A model generated the notes under the pieces. That model was given only the letters and a program-made list of their open reading frames with translations. It made no database searches and was not told the DNA's origin. DNA of 64,000 nucleotides from Actinomycetota bacterium (lineage in GTDB: Bacteria > Actinomycetota > Actinomycetes > Actinomycetales > Dermatophilaceae). Positions 36,295-44,900 of the stretch are shown piece by piece (position 1 is the first letter of the stretch; every line of letters starts with the position of its first letter). Both the position numbers and the translations under genes were made by a program. Where the stretch lies: contig JAIUOP010000001.1 of NCBI GenBank assembly GCA_020161815.1, positions 62,001 through 126,000 on the forward strand, given 5' to 3'.

Positions 36295-37548
36295 GTGAGC
36301 CTGATGGCACCGACCCCAGCCGACGAGCAGCGGCGCCGCGGCCTGCGCCGCATGCGCACGCTGGCCGTCTCCCTGCTGATCCTGGCCGCCGTGATCTTCC
36401 TGGCGACCCTGCGCCTGCGGCACGACGGGATCTGGGGGTTCGTCAACGCCGGCGCCGAGGGGGCCATGGTCGGTGCGCTCGCGGACTGGTTCGCGGTGAC
36501 CGCGCTCTTCCGGCACCCGCTCGGGCTGCCGATCCCGCACACGGCGATCATCCCCAAGCGCAAGAACGAGATCGGCCGCAACCTGCAGTCCTTCGTCACC
36601 GAGAACTTCCTCACCGAGGAGATCGCCCGGGAGCGGCTCGCCGCGGCCCGGGTCGCCGACCGCATCGGCACCTGGCTCGGTGACCCGGGCAACCGGCACC
36701 GTGCCATGGTCGAGGTCGTGCGGGTCTCGCGGGCCGGCCTCGGCCGGCTCAGCGACGACGAGGTCCAGGCGCTCGTGCGCGACTTCCTCCTGCCCCGCCT
36801 CGTCAACGAGCCGATCTCCCCGATCGCCGGCACGCTCCTCGAGGGGATCATCGACGAGCAGACCCACAAGGGTCTGGTCGACCTCGGCCTGGAGGAGCTG
36901 CGGAGCTGGCTCACCGAGAACCCCGGCACCTTCGCCGCCGTCGTCGGGGAGCGCGCGCCCTGGTGGTCCCCGCCGTGGGTGGACGACAAGGTCATCAACT
37001 GGTCCTACAGCCAGGTCCTCACCTGGCTCCAGGAGATCCACGACGACCACCACCACCCGGCCCGCCGTGCCCTGGACGACCTCCTGCGACGACTCGCCGA
37101 CGACCTCCAGCACGACGAGGAGGTCAAGGAGCGCGCCGAGTCCCTCAAGGAGCGACTCCTCACCCACCCCCAGGTGCCGCACACCGCGGTCGGGCTGTGG
37201 CAGTCCTTCAAGGCCAGCCTGCTCGCGGCGATGGACGACGAGGAGAGCTACTTCTGGGTGCGCGGGCAGGAGCTGCTCGAGCACGCCGGCCGGCACCTGC
37301 GCGAGGACCCCGCCTGGCGCGACCGCCTCGAGGCCCGCATGGGCGAGGCCGTCACCTTCTTCGTCAACACCTACGGCGACGAGCTCGCCGAGGTCATCTC
37401 GATCACCGTCGACCGTTGGGACGGCAAGGAGGCCGCTGAGCGGATCGAACTGCACGTCGGCCGCGACCTGCAGTTCATCCGGATCAACGGCACCATCGTC
37501 GGCGCCCTCGCCGGGGTCGCGATCCACGCCGTGGCGACCTTGGTCTGA
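36295..37548 (+). CDS. DUF445 family membrane protein
   Basis: A 417-residue protein of the DUF445/YjiN family: an N-terminal helix (about 20-38), then FVNAGAEGAMVGALADWFAV and LFRHPLGLPIPHTAIIPKRK (about 48-85), the most conserved block, a long helical cytoplasmic or external part, and a C-terminal helix after LQFIRINGTIVGALAGVAIH. Function is unknown. The GTG (VSLMAPTPADEQ) has a GGGAGGA ribosome site. Confidence 0.9.
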   Translation: MSLMAPTPADEQRRRGLRRMRTLAVSLLILAAVIFLATLRLRHDGIWGFVNAGAEGAMVGALADWFAVTALFRHPLGLPIPHTAIIPKRKNEIGRNLQSFVTENFLTEEIARERLAAARVADRIGTWLGDPGNRHRAMVEVVRVSRAGLGRLSDDEVQALVRDFLLPRLVNEPISPIAGTLLEGIIDEQTHKGLVDLGLEELRSWLTENPGTFAAVVGERAPWWSPPWVDDKVINWSYSQVLTWLQEIHDDHHHPARRALDDLLRRLADDLQHDEEVKERAESLKERLLTHPQVPHTAVGLWQSFKASLLAAMDDEESYFWVRGQELLEHAGRHLREDPAWRDRLEARMGEAVTFFVNTYGDELAEVISITVDRWDGKEAAERIELHVGRDLQFIRINGTIVGALAGVAIHAVATLV

Positions 37549-37592
37549 GGTGACCCTCGCGGGGAGGTGAGCGGTCGGCATACCCTCGCCTC

Positions 37593-38792
37593 ATGACCGC
37601 CCTGACCCCCGAGACCTGGCTCGACAACCCGACCCACCACGCCTGGCTCGAGCATCGGTTCAGCGACCTGCTCACCTTCGCCCTGCCCTCGATCCGACCC
37701 GAGGGCGGCTTCCACTACCTCGGTGAGGACCGTCGGCCGATGGCGGACAAGTCGCCGATGCTCTTCCTCACCGCGCGCATGGCGTGGGTGTCGAGTGCCG
37801 GTGTGCGAGAGGGCATCCCGGGTGCCGGGCGACTGCTCGACCACGCCATGGACTCGCTGCTGGGCTTCCACTGGGACGCCGAGCACCGGGGCTGGCTGAC
37901 CCAGCCGGGGACGGTCACGCGCAAGTCGACCTATGACCACGTGCACTGCGGTATGGCCGCCTCGGGGGCGATGGCGGCCGACCACCCGCGTGCGGCCGAG
38001 CTGATGGAGCGCGTCGTCGAGGTCATCGACACCCGTCTTTGGGATGAGTCGACCCAGACGCTCCTGGAGTCCTTCGCGCCGGACTGGTCCGACAGCGAGG
38101 ACTACCGCGGCGCCAATGCGAACATGCACGGCACCGAGGCGATGATCCTCATGGGTGCGGCCACCGGTGACCGGGTGTGGCACGACCGGGCGTATGCCGT
38201 GGCGCAGCGACTCATCGACGGCTTCGCTCGTGCGGAGGGTTGGCTGCTGCCGGAGCACTTCGCGGCCGACTGGACGCCCGACCTCGGCTACAACCGCGAC
38301 CGGCCCAACGACCCGTTCCGGCCCTATGGCGCGACCTTCGGTCACTCGCTGGAGTGGGCCCGCTTCCTGCTCCAGCTCGACCGCAGCCCGTGGGTCGGCG
38401 GCCAGCCATGGCTGCTCGAGGCCGCCGAGGCGCTGAGCCGTCGCGCACTCGACGGCGGCTGGGGCATCGACGGGATCGAGGGCATCCCCTACACCGTGGA
38501 CTGGGACGGGTCCGTCGTCGCCGACGTGCGCCTGCACTGGCCGGTCTGCGAGGGCATCCAGGCCTCGGCCGAGCTGGTGCGCGCCACCGGAGATGACCAC
38601 TGGGAGCAGTGGTACCGCCGCCTTTGGGACCACGCCGCGGCGGTGTGGATCGACGAGCACGGCGCCTGGATCAACGAGGTCGACGCTTCGATGGTCGAGG
38701 CCGGCTCGGTCTGGCCGGGACGGCCGGACGTCTACCACGCGGCCGGTGCCGTCCGCGCGGCCACGCTCGCCGGCAAGCACCCCTTGCGCTGA
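37593..38792 (+). CDS. AGE-family epimerase/isomerase (YihS-like)
   Basis: A 399-residue (alpha/alpha)6-barrel sugar isomerase of the N-acylglucosamine 2-epimerase family. YDHVHCGMAASGAMA (about 115-130), ANANMHGTEAMILMGAATGD (about 174-193), YGATFGHSLEWARFLLQLD (about 246-264) and HWPVCEGIQASAEL contain the histidines typical of the active site. Relatives act on mannose, sulfoquinovose or cellobiose. The substrate here is unresolved; no sulfoquinovose genes lie nearby. ATG start. Confidence 0.85.
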   Translation: MTALTPETWLDNPTHHAWLEHRFSDLLTFALPSIRPEGGFHYLGEDRRPMADKSPMLFLTARMAWVSSAGVREGIPGAGRLLDHAMDSLLGFHWDAEHRGWLTQPGTVTRKSTYDHVHCGMAASGAMAADHPRAAELMERVVEVIDTRLWDESTQTLLESFAPDWSDSEDYRGANANMHGTEAMILMGAATGDRVWHDRAYAVAQRLIDGFARAEGWLLPEHFAADWTPDLGYNRDRPNDPFRPYGATFGHSLEWARFLLQLDRSPWVGGQPWLLEAAEALSRRALDGGWGIDGIEGIPYTVDWDGSVVADVRLHWPVCEGIQASAELVRATGDDHWEQWYRRLWDHAAAVWIDEHGAWINEVDASMVEAGSVWPGRPDVYHAAGAVRAATLAGKHPLR

Positions 38793-38800
38793 GGCAAGAG

Positions 38801-39031
38801 GTGAAGCTCGTCCTGACGGCCGCCCAGGTGGCGGTGCTGCGCCCATGGCTAGACCGCCGCGGGATCAGCCTCATGGACGCCCAGGTCGGGCACGTCACCC
38901 TCGTCACCGGCTCGGCAGGGCCGCGCATGGTGTGGGTCGACGCCGACGGGCTCACGAACGAGGACTTCCTCGACGAGGGGGACTGGAGCGCTGTCCAGCG
39001 CCTCCTCAAGGTCGCCTTCCCGCGGTCATGA
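38801..39031 (+). CDS. Small hypothetical protein
   Basis: A 76-residue protein beginning VKLVLTAAQVAVLRPWLDRRG from a GTG, with a mixed alpha/beta pattern and no membrane segment. No family is recognised. It follows the epimerase by 8 bases, so the two may be co-transcribed, and it ends six bases before tRNA-Lys (on the other strand). Confidence 0.6.
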   Translation: MKLVLTAAQVAVLRPWLDRRGISLMDAQVGHVTLVTGSAGPRMVWVDADGLTNEDFLDEGDWSAVQRLLKVAFPRS

Positions 39032-39036
39032 CCCAG

Positions 39037-39108
39037 TGGGCCCCGTGGGGCTCGAACCCACAACCTACGGATTAAAAGTCCGCAGCTCTACCATTGAGCT
39101 AGAGGCCC
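39037..39108 (-). tRNA. tRNA-Lys (anticodon TTT)
   Basis: Minus-strand cloverleaf with acceptor GGGCCTC/GGGGCCC, D-arm AGCTCAATGGTAGAGC, anticodon loop CTTTTAA (TTT at 39074-39076) and T-arm GGTTCGAGC. The discriminator is A; CCA is not encoded. Confidence 0.95.
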
Positions 39109-39197
39109 GCGCCGACCACGCGCACAGCCACACGGCATACCCGATGCGTCACGGTCGCGACCACAGGTTACCTGCCGCCACCTGCGAGACTGGACCG

Positions 39198-39842
39198 GTG
39201 AGCACCCCCTCCGGACGCCCGTTGCCGCGTCGGCCGGTGCACTTCGGTCCCGAGGCGATGGAGGCCCACGGCGGCACCACGCCGGGTCCGGCGGAGGTCA
39301 CCGAGGTGGCCCACCAGAGCGCCGCGGTGCTCGTCGGCACCGGGCGGGCGGCGCACGATCCCGAGGTCACCAAGCGGCTCGTCGCCATCGTCGACGAGCT
39401 GGGCCTGGACACCATCGCCGAGCTCTGGGCCGGGCGCCCGGCACGCAGCCTCCCCGGTGCCCTGTGGCGGCTCTACGCCCTCCGCGCGTGGGTGCGGCGG
39501 TCCCCCGTGGAGGCCACGAGGGAGTATGCCGCGGGGCTGCGTTTCGCCGACGTCGCCCGTGCCGTTGCCGGGGTCCCCGAGCCGCCCAGCCCACCCGAGC
39601 TGGCGGCGACCGTCGACGCCATCCTGAGCGGGGTCTTCGAGGGGGAGCTCGACGTGGCGCTCGAGCGGGCAGCGGCCTTCTGCGCCGTGGTCTCCGCCGG
39701 GCGGGCGGAGGTGGCCAACGACCGTGACGTGGACGACACGGACGAAGCCACCCACCTGACGACGACAGCCGCCTCCATCCAGCGGACCGGGCACGAGCTG
39801 CTCGCCGCCGCGGCTGCCTGGCGCGCCGGCGCCCTCGACTGA
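39198..39842 (+). CDS. Conserved hypothetical actinobacterial protein
   Basis: A 214-residue protein from GTG (VSTPSGRPLPRRPVHFGPEA). It is mostly helical: AVLVGTGRAAHDPEVTKRLV, then SLPGALWRLYALRAWVRRSP and later THLTTTAASIQRTGHELLAA. It has no signal peptide or membrane helix. I do not recognise a functional family; similar proteins occur in many actinomycetes and are sometimes mislabelled. Its end is followed by the candidate RNA locus. Confidence 0.7.
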   Translation: MSTPSGRPLPRRPVHFGPEAMEAHGGTTPGPAEVTEVAHQSAAVLVGTGRAAHDPEVTKRLVAIVDELGLDTIAELWAGRPARSLPGALWRLYALRAWVRRSPVEATREYAAGLRFADVARAVAGVPEPPSPPELAATVDAILSGVFEGELDVALERAAAFCAVVSAGRAEVANDRDVDDTDEATHLTTTAASIQRTGHELLAAAAAWRAGALD

Positions 39843-39849
39843 GGCCGAC

Positions 39850-39900
39850 GGGAACGTGGTCGGGAACACCGTGGGGAACACCGCGCCACCGACCTGCGTT
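39850..39900 (+). promoter_or_regulatory. Triple GGGAAC direct repeats and candidate ECF-type promoter
   Basis: GGGAAC recurs at 39850, 39862 and 39874 with a 12-bp period. The last copy is followed after 17 bases by CGTT (39897-39900), matching the -35 GGAAC / -10 CGTT pattern of ECF sigma promoters. Transcription would start about 39905-39911, exactly at the left arm of the candidate structured RNA. Confidence 0.55.
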
Positions 39901-39910
39901 AGTCTCCTTC

Positions 39911-39999
39911 GTGGGTGCCGGGCCGCGGCAGCCCCGGGTCCCAAAACAAGCCGCTACGAGCGGCCACGCGCCGTGAGGCGCTCCCGGTCCGGCACCCAC
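39911..39999 (+). ncRNA. Candidate structured RNA (three-way junction)
   Basis: GTGGGTGCCGG (39911-39921) pairs perfectly with CCGGCACCCAC (39989-39999). Inside, CCGGG (39934-39938) pairs with CCCGG (39983-39987) and encloses two hairpins: GCCGC-TACGA-GCGGC (39950-39964) and GCGCC-GTGA-GGCGC (39968-39981), the latter with a GNRA tetraloop. An A-rich linker (CCCAAAACAA) joins them. No protein reads well through it. I do not match it to a known riboswitch or sRNA. It precedes the 52-residue gene and the DUF47-pit operon. Confidence 0.55.
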
Positions 40000-40090
40000 T
40001 CACCCCCGCTCCGTGCTCACGGGCGACCTCTCCTCGAGATGGTTCCCTTTCGTCAGGCGTTCGCCGCTGGTGACGTCTACCGTGTGTCCC

Positions 40091-40249
40091 ATGTCCGACA
40101 TGGTGGGTGAGCTCGACGACGCGGAGCTGCGCTCCGAGATCGAGCTCGTAGGCGATCTCGTGGTGGCTGCGTCGCAGTTCGACGAGCACCTGCCCGAGGA
40201 CCGCATCGACGAAGCCCTGGGCATCGAGCGGACGAGCGCGCACGGCTGA
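40091..40249 (+). CDS. Small conserved protein (52 residues)
   Basis: MSDMVGELDDAELRSEIELV opens an acidic, helical 52-residue protein with the later segment EDRIDEALGI. Similar short proteins occur in other actinomycetes, but no function is assigned. The upstream leader (40000-40090) contains a CCGTG-CT-CACGG mini-hairpin at 40010-40021. It may belong to the same transcript as the candidate RNA. Confidence 0.6.
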   Translation: MSDMVGELDDAELRSEIELVGDLVVAASQFDEHLPEDRIDEALGIERTSAHG

Positions 40250-40268
40250 GCCGGCCGCAGCCTCGACT

Positions 40269-40331
40269 GGGACGCCCGCGGGCGTGACCGGGACGCCCAC
40301 CGGCGTGACCGCGACGCCCGTGGGCACGTCC
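40269..40331. repeat. Three 21-bp tandem palindromic repeats
   Basis: Units at 40269, 40290 and 40311 follow GGGACGCCC-GCGGGCGTGACC with an exact 21-bp period. The first holds the perfect palindrome ACGCCCGCGGGCGT; the others are imperfect. They lie between the small gene and the DUF47 gene, 65 bases before the latter's GTG, and may bind a regulator or form RNA structure. Confidence 0.75.
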
Positions 40332-40395
40332 ACCCCGTAGCCTTGGACGGTCCCGTCCGCTGCTCCGGCAGCCACCTCCGAAAGGCACCTGTCTC

Positions 40396-41022
40396 GTGGG
40401 ATTCCGCCTCACGCCGCGCGACGACGCCTTCTTCGACCTCTTCGGCCGGTCGGCGGCCCACCTGGTGGCTGCGGGCGAGGGGCTGACCGCCATGCTCGGC
40501 GCGGAGGACGACAAGGAACGAAAGGCCATCGCGAAGCGGATCGGCGAGATCGAGAGCGCCGCGGACGACGTGACGCACGAGATCGTCGGCAAGGTGCGCG
40601 CCTCCTTCCTCACGCCGTTCGATCGCGCCGACCTGGTCCGGCTGGCCGAGGCCCTTGACGAGTGCCTGGACGCCATCGAGGCGGCCGCGGACCTGATGCG
40701 GCTGCACCGCATCGCCGAGATCCACCCACGCATGGTGCGGCAGGTCGACGGGATCGTCCGCATGGCGGCCCTCACCCTCGAGGCGATGCCGCGGCTGCGT
40801 CACCTCCCCGACCTCAGCGACTACTGCATCGAGATCAACCGGCTCGAGAACCAGGCCGACCGCAACCACCGACGGCTGGTGGCCGAGCTCTTCGACGACC
40901 ACCCGACCGACCCGCTCGGGCGGGCCCGCCACGTCCTCGTCGCCGACGCACTCGAGGCCGTCGCGGACGCCTTCGAGGCGGTCGCGCAGACGATCGAGGG
41001 CATCGCGGTCAAGGAAGCCTGA
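40396..41022 (+). CDS. DUF47 PhoU-like Pit accessory protein
   Basis: A 208-residue all-helical protein of the DUF47/PhoU-like family: TPRDDAFFDLFGRSAAHLVA at the start, FLTPFDRADLVRLAEALDE (about 71-89) and CIEINRLENQADRNHR (about 144-159). These are conserved acidic metal-binding positions. It is thought to regulate the adjacent low-affinity phosphate transporter. GTG start; three bases separate it from pit. Confidence 0.92.
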   Translation: MGFRLTPRDDAFFDLFGRSAAHLVAAGEGLTAMLGAEDDKERKAIAKRIGEIESAADDVTHEIVGKVRASFLTPFDRADLVRLAEALDECLDAIEAAADLMRLHRIAEIHPRMVRQVDGIVRMAALTLEAMPRLRHLPDLSDYCIEINRLENQADRNHRRLVAELFDDHPTDPLGRARHVLVADALEAVADAFEAVAQTIEGIAVKEA

Positions 41023-41025
41023 GCC

Positions 41026-42015
41026 GTGGACCTCCCTCTCGTGGCGGTCGTCGGGCTGGCGCTGCTCTTCAGCTACACCAACGGCTTCCACGACTCCGCC
41101 AACGCGATCGCCACCTCGGTCTCCACCCGGTCCCTGACCCCGCGCATCGCCCTCGCCCTCGCGGCCTGCGCGAACCTGCTCGGTGCCTTCTTCGGCATGC
41201 GGGTGGCCGAGACCATCGGGGCCGGCATCGTCGACGCGGGCGGGGCCACGCTCGGCCTGTGTGCCGCCGCGCTCGTCGGCGCCATCGGCTGGAACTTCTT
41301 CACTTGGTGGCGCGGACTGCCGTCCTCGTCCTCGCACGCCCTCATCGGCGGGCTCGTCGGTGCGGCCCTCGTCGGTGGGGTTCGGGTCCGGTGGGACGCG
41401 GTCCTGGAGCGCGTCGTCCTGCCGATGATCGTCTCTCCCCTCGTCGGGCTGGCCCTGGGGTGGGCGCTGATGATCCTCATCGGCTGGGTCTTCCGCCGGC
41501 ACGACCGGTCGCACGTCTCCCGCGGATTCCGTTCCGCCCAGACCGTTTCGGCGACGGCGATGGCCTTCGGCCACGGCATGCAGGACGCGGCCAAGGTCGC
41601 CGGTGTGGTGGTCCTGGCCCTCATCGCCGGCGGGCGCCACTCACCGCACGAGGGGGACTTCGGCCCGTGGTGGGTCGTCCTCCTCAGCGGCATCGTCATG
41701 TCGGCAGGCACGTATGCCGGGGGCTGGCGGATCATGCGCACCCTCGGTGGCCGCATCATCGCCCTCACGCCTCCGCAGGGCTTCGCCGCGGAGACCTCCG
41801 CGGCGGTGACCCTCGCGCTCGCGACCGCCTTCCGCGCCCCGATCTCGACGACCTACGCGATCACGGCCGCGATCATGGGCGTGGGCAGCTCACGCAACGT
41901 CCGCGACGTCCGGTGGGACGTGGGCCGCGACATCCTCGTGGCCTGGGTGGCCACCCTCCCCGGCGCGGCGCTCGCCGCGGCGGCCGTGCACGGCATACTC
42001 CGCCTCCTGGGGTGA
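41026..42015 (+). CDS. pit: Inorganic phosphate transporter Pit
   Basis: A 329-residue PiT-family metal-phosphate symporter with about 9-10 helices. Both family signatures are visible: FSYTNGFHDSANAIATSV (about 15-32) and its second-half counterpart ATAMAFGHGMQDAAKVAGV (about 180-198). SSSSHALIGGLVGAAL (about 100-115) is the other conserved block. It imports phosphate with low affinity and is paired with the DUF47 accessory gene. GTG start. Confidence 0.95.
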   Translation: MDLPLVAVVGLALLFSYTNGFHDSANAIATSVSTRSLTPRIALALAACANLLGAFFGMRVAETIGAGIVDAGGATLGLCAAALVGAIGWNFFTWWRGLPSSSSHALIGGLVGAALVGGVRVRWDAVLERVVLPMIVSPLVGLALGWALMILIGWVFRRHDRSHVSRGFRSAQTVSATAMAFGHGMQDAAKVAGVVVLALIAGGRHSPHEGDFGPWWVVLLSGIVMSAGTYAGGWRIMRTLGGRIIALTPPQGFAAETSAAVTLALATAFRAPISTTYAITAAIMGVGSSRNVRDVRWDVGRDILVAWVATLPGAALAAAAVHGILRLLG

Positions 42016-42021
42016 GGACAG

Positions 42022-42053
42022 GGCCCCGGGCGCTCCCCACGGCACCCGGGGCC
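42022..42053. terminator. Bidirectional hairpin between pit and pstB
   Basis: GGCCCCGGG (42022-42030) pairs with CCCGGGGCC (42045-42053) over a 14-base loop. It lies between convergent genes and probably stops transcription from both sides. No T-run is present. Confidence 0.65.
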
Positions 42054-42069
42054 GTCCCCCACCGGCGGC

Positions 42070-42846
42070 TCAGCCGAAACGGCCGCTGATGTAGTCCTCG
42101 GTGGCCTGCTGCTCGGGGTTGCTGAAGATCTTCTGGGTCGAGCCGACCTCGACGAGGCGACCCGGCTGCCCGGTCGCCTTGAGGTTGAAGAAGGCGGTCT
42201 GGTCACTGACGCGAGCCGCCTGCTGCATGTTGTGGGTGACGATGACGATCGTGTACTGGCTCTTGAGCTCGTTGATGAGATCCTCGATCGCCAGCGTCGA
42301 GATCGGGTCGAGCGCCGAGCAGGGCTCGTCCATGAGCAGGACCTGCGGGTTGACCGCGATGGCCCGGGCGATGCACAGCCGCTGCTGCTGGCCACCGGAG
42401 AGCCCGGCGCCCGGCTTGTCGAGGCGGTCCTTGACCTCGGACCACAGGTTGGCGCCGCGCAGCGACTTCTCGACGGTCTCGTCGAGGCGCTTCTTGTCCT
42501 TGATCCCGTTGAGCCGCAACCCTGCTGCGACGTTGTCCTTGATCGACATGGTCGGGAACGGGTTGGGGCGCTGGAAGACCATCCCGACCGTGCGACGCAC
42601 CGCGACCGGGTCCATCGACGGGGCGTAGAGGTCCTGGTCGTCGAGCATGACCTTGCCGTCGACGCGCCCGCCGGGGATCACCTCGTGCATCCGGTTGAGG
42701 GTGCGCAGCACCGTGGACTTGCCGCAGCCGGAGGGGCCGATGAAGGCGGTGACGGAGCGCGGCTCCACGGTCATCGACACTCCTTCGACGGCCTTGAAGT
42801 CGCCGTAGTAGATGTCGAGGTCCTTGACGTCGATGCGCTTGGCCAT
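42070..42846 (-). CDS. pstB: Phosphate ABC transporter ATP-binding protein PstB
   Basis: A 258-residue ABC ATPase. Walker [10 protein letters not shown] (about 38-46), signature [14 protein letters not shown] (about 150-163) and Walker [14 protein letters not shown] (about 169-181) are all present, with the PstB-typical [16 protein letters not shown] after Walker A and [12 protein letters not shown] at the Q-loop. It powers high-affinity phosphate import with PstSCA. Last gene of the pst operon; a 60-base gap holding a CGTATGCCG octamer copy separates it from pstA. Confidence 0.97.
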   Translation of the reverse strand: MAKRIDVKDLDIYYGDFKAVEGVSMTVEPRSVTAFIGPSGCGKSTVLRTLNRMHEVIPGGRVDGKVMLDDQDLYAPSMDPVAVRRTVGMVFQRPNPFPTMSIKDNVAAGLRLNGIKDKKRLDETVEKSLRGANLWSEVKDRLDKPGAGLSGGQQQRLCIARAIAVNPQVLLMDEPCSALDPISTLAIEDLINELKSQYTIVIVTHNMQQAARVSDQTAFFNLKATGQPGRLVEVGSTQKIFSNPEQQATEDYISGRFG

Positions 42847-42906
42847 GTCGGTGGGGCTCTTTTCGTATGCCGTGGGCTGGCGTGGTCGGTGGGGTTGCGG
42901 GAGACG

Positions 42907-43815
42907 TCAGCTCACCTTGCTGAAGCGGCCGACGAAGCGGCCCAGCAGGTTGAGCAGGAAGACGATGAGGATGAGCGTGAGGGCGGCGCCCCAGACCCGG
43001 TCGATCGCGGGCTGGAGGGCCTCGGTGCGGTCCTGGTTGATCATCGTCGGCAGTGTGCCCATGAGGCCGTCGAAGAGGTTGTGCGCCATCGACTTGGTGT
43101 AGGGGCCGAGGATGATGAGTGGGGCCGTCTCGCCCATGACGCGCGCCAGGCCGAGCAGGATGCCGGTGACGATGCCGGAGAAGGCGGTCGGCAGCACGAT
43201 GCTGGTGATCGTCTTCCACTTCGGCACGCCGAGGGCGTAGGACGCCTCCCGGAGCTCGTTGGGGACGAGCTTGAGCATCTCCTCGGTGGACCGGACGATC
43301 GTCGGGATCATGAGCAGGGTGAGGGCCAGGGTCACCGCGAAGGGCACCCGCTGGAAGCCGAACGTGGTCACCCAGAGCGCGTAGATGAAGAGCGCGGCGA
43401 CGATCGAGGGGACCCCGGTGAGGATGTCGACCATGAAGGAGACGACCTTGGCGAGGCGACCGCGGCCGTACTCGACGAGGTAGATCGCGGTGAAGACGCC
43501 GATGGGCACCGACATGGCCGCGGTCACGAGCGCCTGCAGCAGGGTGCCCTGGATGGCGTGGGCGGCGCCGCCGCCGACGCGGCGGGCGGTGATGCCGTTC
43601 TGCGAGAGCGTCCACCAGTCGAGGGAGAGCAGCATGTGCCCGCCCTTGAGGAGGGTGCTCACGAGGATCCACACAAGGGGGACGCAGGCGAGGGCGAACG
43701 ACCCCCACATGACGAAGCGGGCGAGGCGGTCCCGGAGGGCGCGACCGCTGGACTTGGCCATGAGATCGCTGCGGTCGGTGGACACCTCGGTGCCGACGTG
43801 GGTCAGGGCGCTCAT
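42907..43815 (-). CDS. pstA: Phosphate ABC transporter permease PstA
   Basis: A 302-residue permease with six helices and the binding-protein-dependent signature EASYALGVPKWKTITSIVLP (about 195-214). YLVEYGRGRLAKVV and LTGVPSIVAALFIYALWV are PstA-like. The ATG overlaps the pstC stop (ATGA), so the pair is translationally coupled. Confidence 0.95.
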   Translation of the reverse strand: MSALTHVGTEVSTDRSDLMAKSSGRALRDRLARFVMWGSFALACVPLVWILVSTLLKGGHMLLSLDWWTLSQNGITARRVGGGAAHAIQGTLLQALVTAAMSVPIGVFTAIYLVEYGRGRLAKVVSFMVDILTGVPSIVAALFIYALWVTTFGFQRVPFAVTLALTLLMIPTIVRSTEEMLKLVPNELREASYALGVPKWKTITSIVLPTAFSGIVTGILLGLARVMGETAPLIILGPYTKSMAHNLFDGLMGTLPTMINQDRTEALQPAIDRVWGAALTLILIVFLLNLLGRFVGRFSKVS

Positions 43816-44825
43816 TCGGAGAAGGCCTTCCTGCGCTCGATGACGATGCGGGCCACCGCGTTGACGAGGAACGTGAGGATGAAGAGCACGAGGCCGGCGG
43901 CGATGTAGGCGCCGGTCTTCTGCGGGCTGTCGAACTCCCCGGCGTTGAGCGCGATCTTGCTCGCGAAGGTCTCGCCACCGTTGAAGACCGACCACGACCA
44001 GCTCGCGGTCGGGTTGAGGGTGGAGAGCAGGATCATCACGGCCAGGGTCTCGCCGAGCGCTCGACCCAGGCCGAGCATGGCGCCACTGATGACCCCGGGC
44101 TTCCCGAAGGGCAGGACGGCCGTGCGGATCATCTCCCACTGGGTGGCCCCGAGGGCCAGGGCCCCCTCCTTGTGGGCCACTGGCACCTGGGCGAAGACCT
44201 CGCGGGAGATGGCGGTGATGATCGGCAGGATCATGATCGCGAGGATCATGCCGGCGAAGAAGAGCGTGGAGCGGCCGGAGAAGCCGGCGTCGCCGAAGAA
44301 GGGGATCCAGCCCAGCGTCCGCTGCAGGAAGCCGGTGACCGGGTCGATGAACTGACCGGCGATCGTCAGGCCCCAGAAGCCGTAGACGATGCTCGGCACG
44401 GCCGCGAGCAGGTCGACCGTGGTCGCGGCCGGCTTGGCCAGCCAGGCCGGGGCGTACTGCGTGATGAACAGCGCGACCGCGACGCCGAGCGGGACCGCGA
44501 TGACCATCGCGATGACCGAGGTGACGACCGTGGCCCACAGCAGGGCGGCGATGCCGAAGCGGGGCTCGCTGCCGCTGGGGACCCACTCGGTCGAGGTGAG
44601 GAAGTTCGCGTTGTTGTTGAGCAGCGAGGGGACGGCCTGCATGACCAGGAAGAGGCCGACCAGCGTCACGAGGGCGACGACGACCAGCCCCGACCCCGTC
44701 GCGGCGCCGCCGAAGAGGCGATCGCCCAGCCGTCCGGTGCCGGCCCGGTCCCCGTCATGGGGAGAGCGGCCGTCGGGGCCGGGAAGGTCATCGGTGACGG
44801 AGTGCCCGGTGATGGACGTCGACAC
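43812..44825 (-). CDS. pstC: Phosphate ABC transporter permease PstC
   Basis: A 337-residue permease. After a hydrophilic Gly/Asp-rich N-terminus (about 1-42) come six helices; KEGALALGATQWEMIRTAVL (about 221-240) is the EAA loop contacting PstB. FRFGIAALLWATV-type and DLLAAVPSIVYGFWGL segments are typical of PstC. GTG start. A strong hairpin lies between it and pstS. Confidence 0.95.
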   Translation of the reverse strand: MSTSITGHSVTDDLPGPDGRSPHDGDRAGTGRLGDRLFGGAATGSGLVVVALVTLVGLFLVMQAVPSLLNNNANFLTSTEWVPSGSEPRFGIAALLWATVVTSVIAMVIAVPLGVAVALFITQYAPAWLAKPAATTVDLLAAVPSIVYGFWGLTIAGQFIDPVTGFLQRTLGWIPFFGDAGFSGRSTLFFAGMILAIMILPIITAISREVFAQVPVAHKEGALALGATQWEMIRTAVLPFGKPGVISGAMLGLGRALGETLAVMILLSTLNPTASWSWSVFNGGETFASKIALNAGEFDSPQKTGAYIAAGLVLFILTFLVNAVARIVIERRKAFSE

Positions 44826-44849
44826 GGTGGCGCCGTTCTCTCGAAGGGA

Positions 44850-44883
44850 GAGGGGGTGGGGCCGGGTGCGGCCCCACCCCCTC
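44850..44883 (-). terminator. Attenuator-like hairpin between pstS and pstC
   Basis: Arms 44850-44863 and 44870-44883 form a perfect 14-bp GC stem with a 6-base loop (GGGTGC). It sits within the pst operon, between pstS and pstCAB. Such intercistronic stems usually give more of the binding protein than of the transporter by partial termination or mRNA protection. No T-run is seen. Confidence 0.7.
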
Positions 44884-44900
44884 CTCGACCAGTGGTCGGG

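Noticed and set aside
39899-40375. A 158-codon minus-strand frame with VPVTPAG-type repeats
   Set aside because: It is the antisense reading of the 21-bp DNA repeats and the candidate RNA, without a ribosome site or family match.
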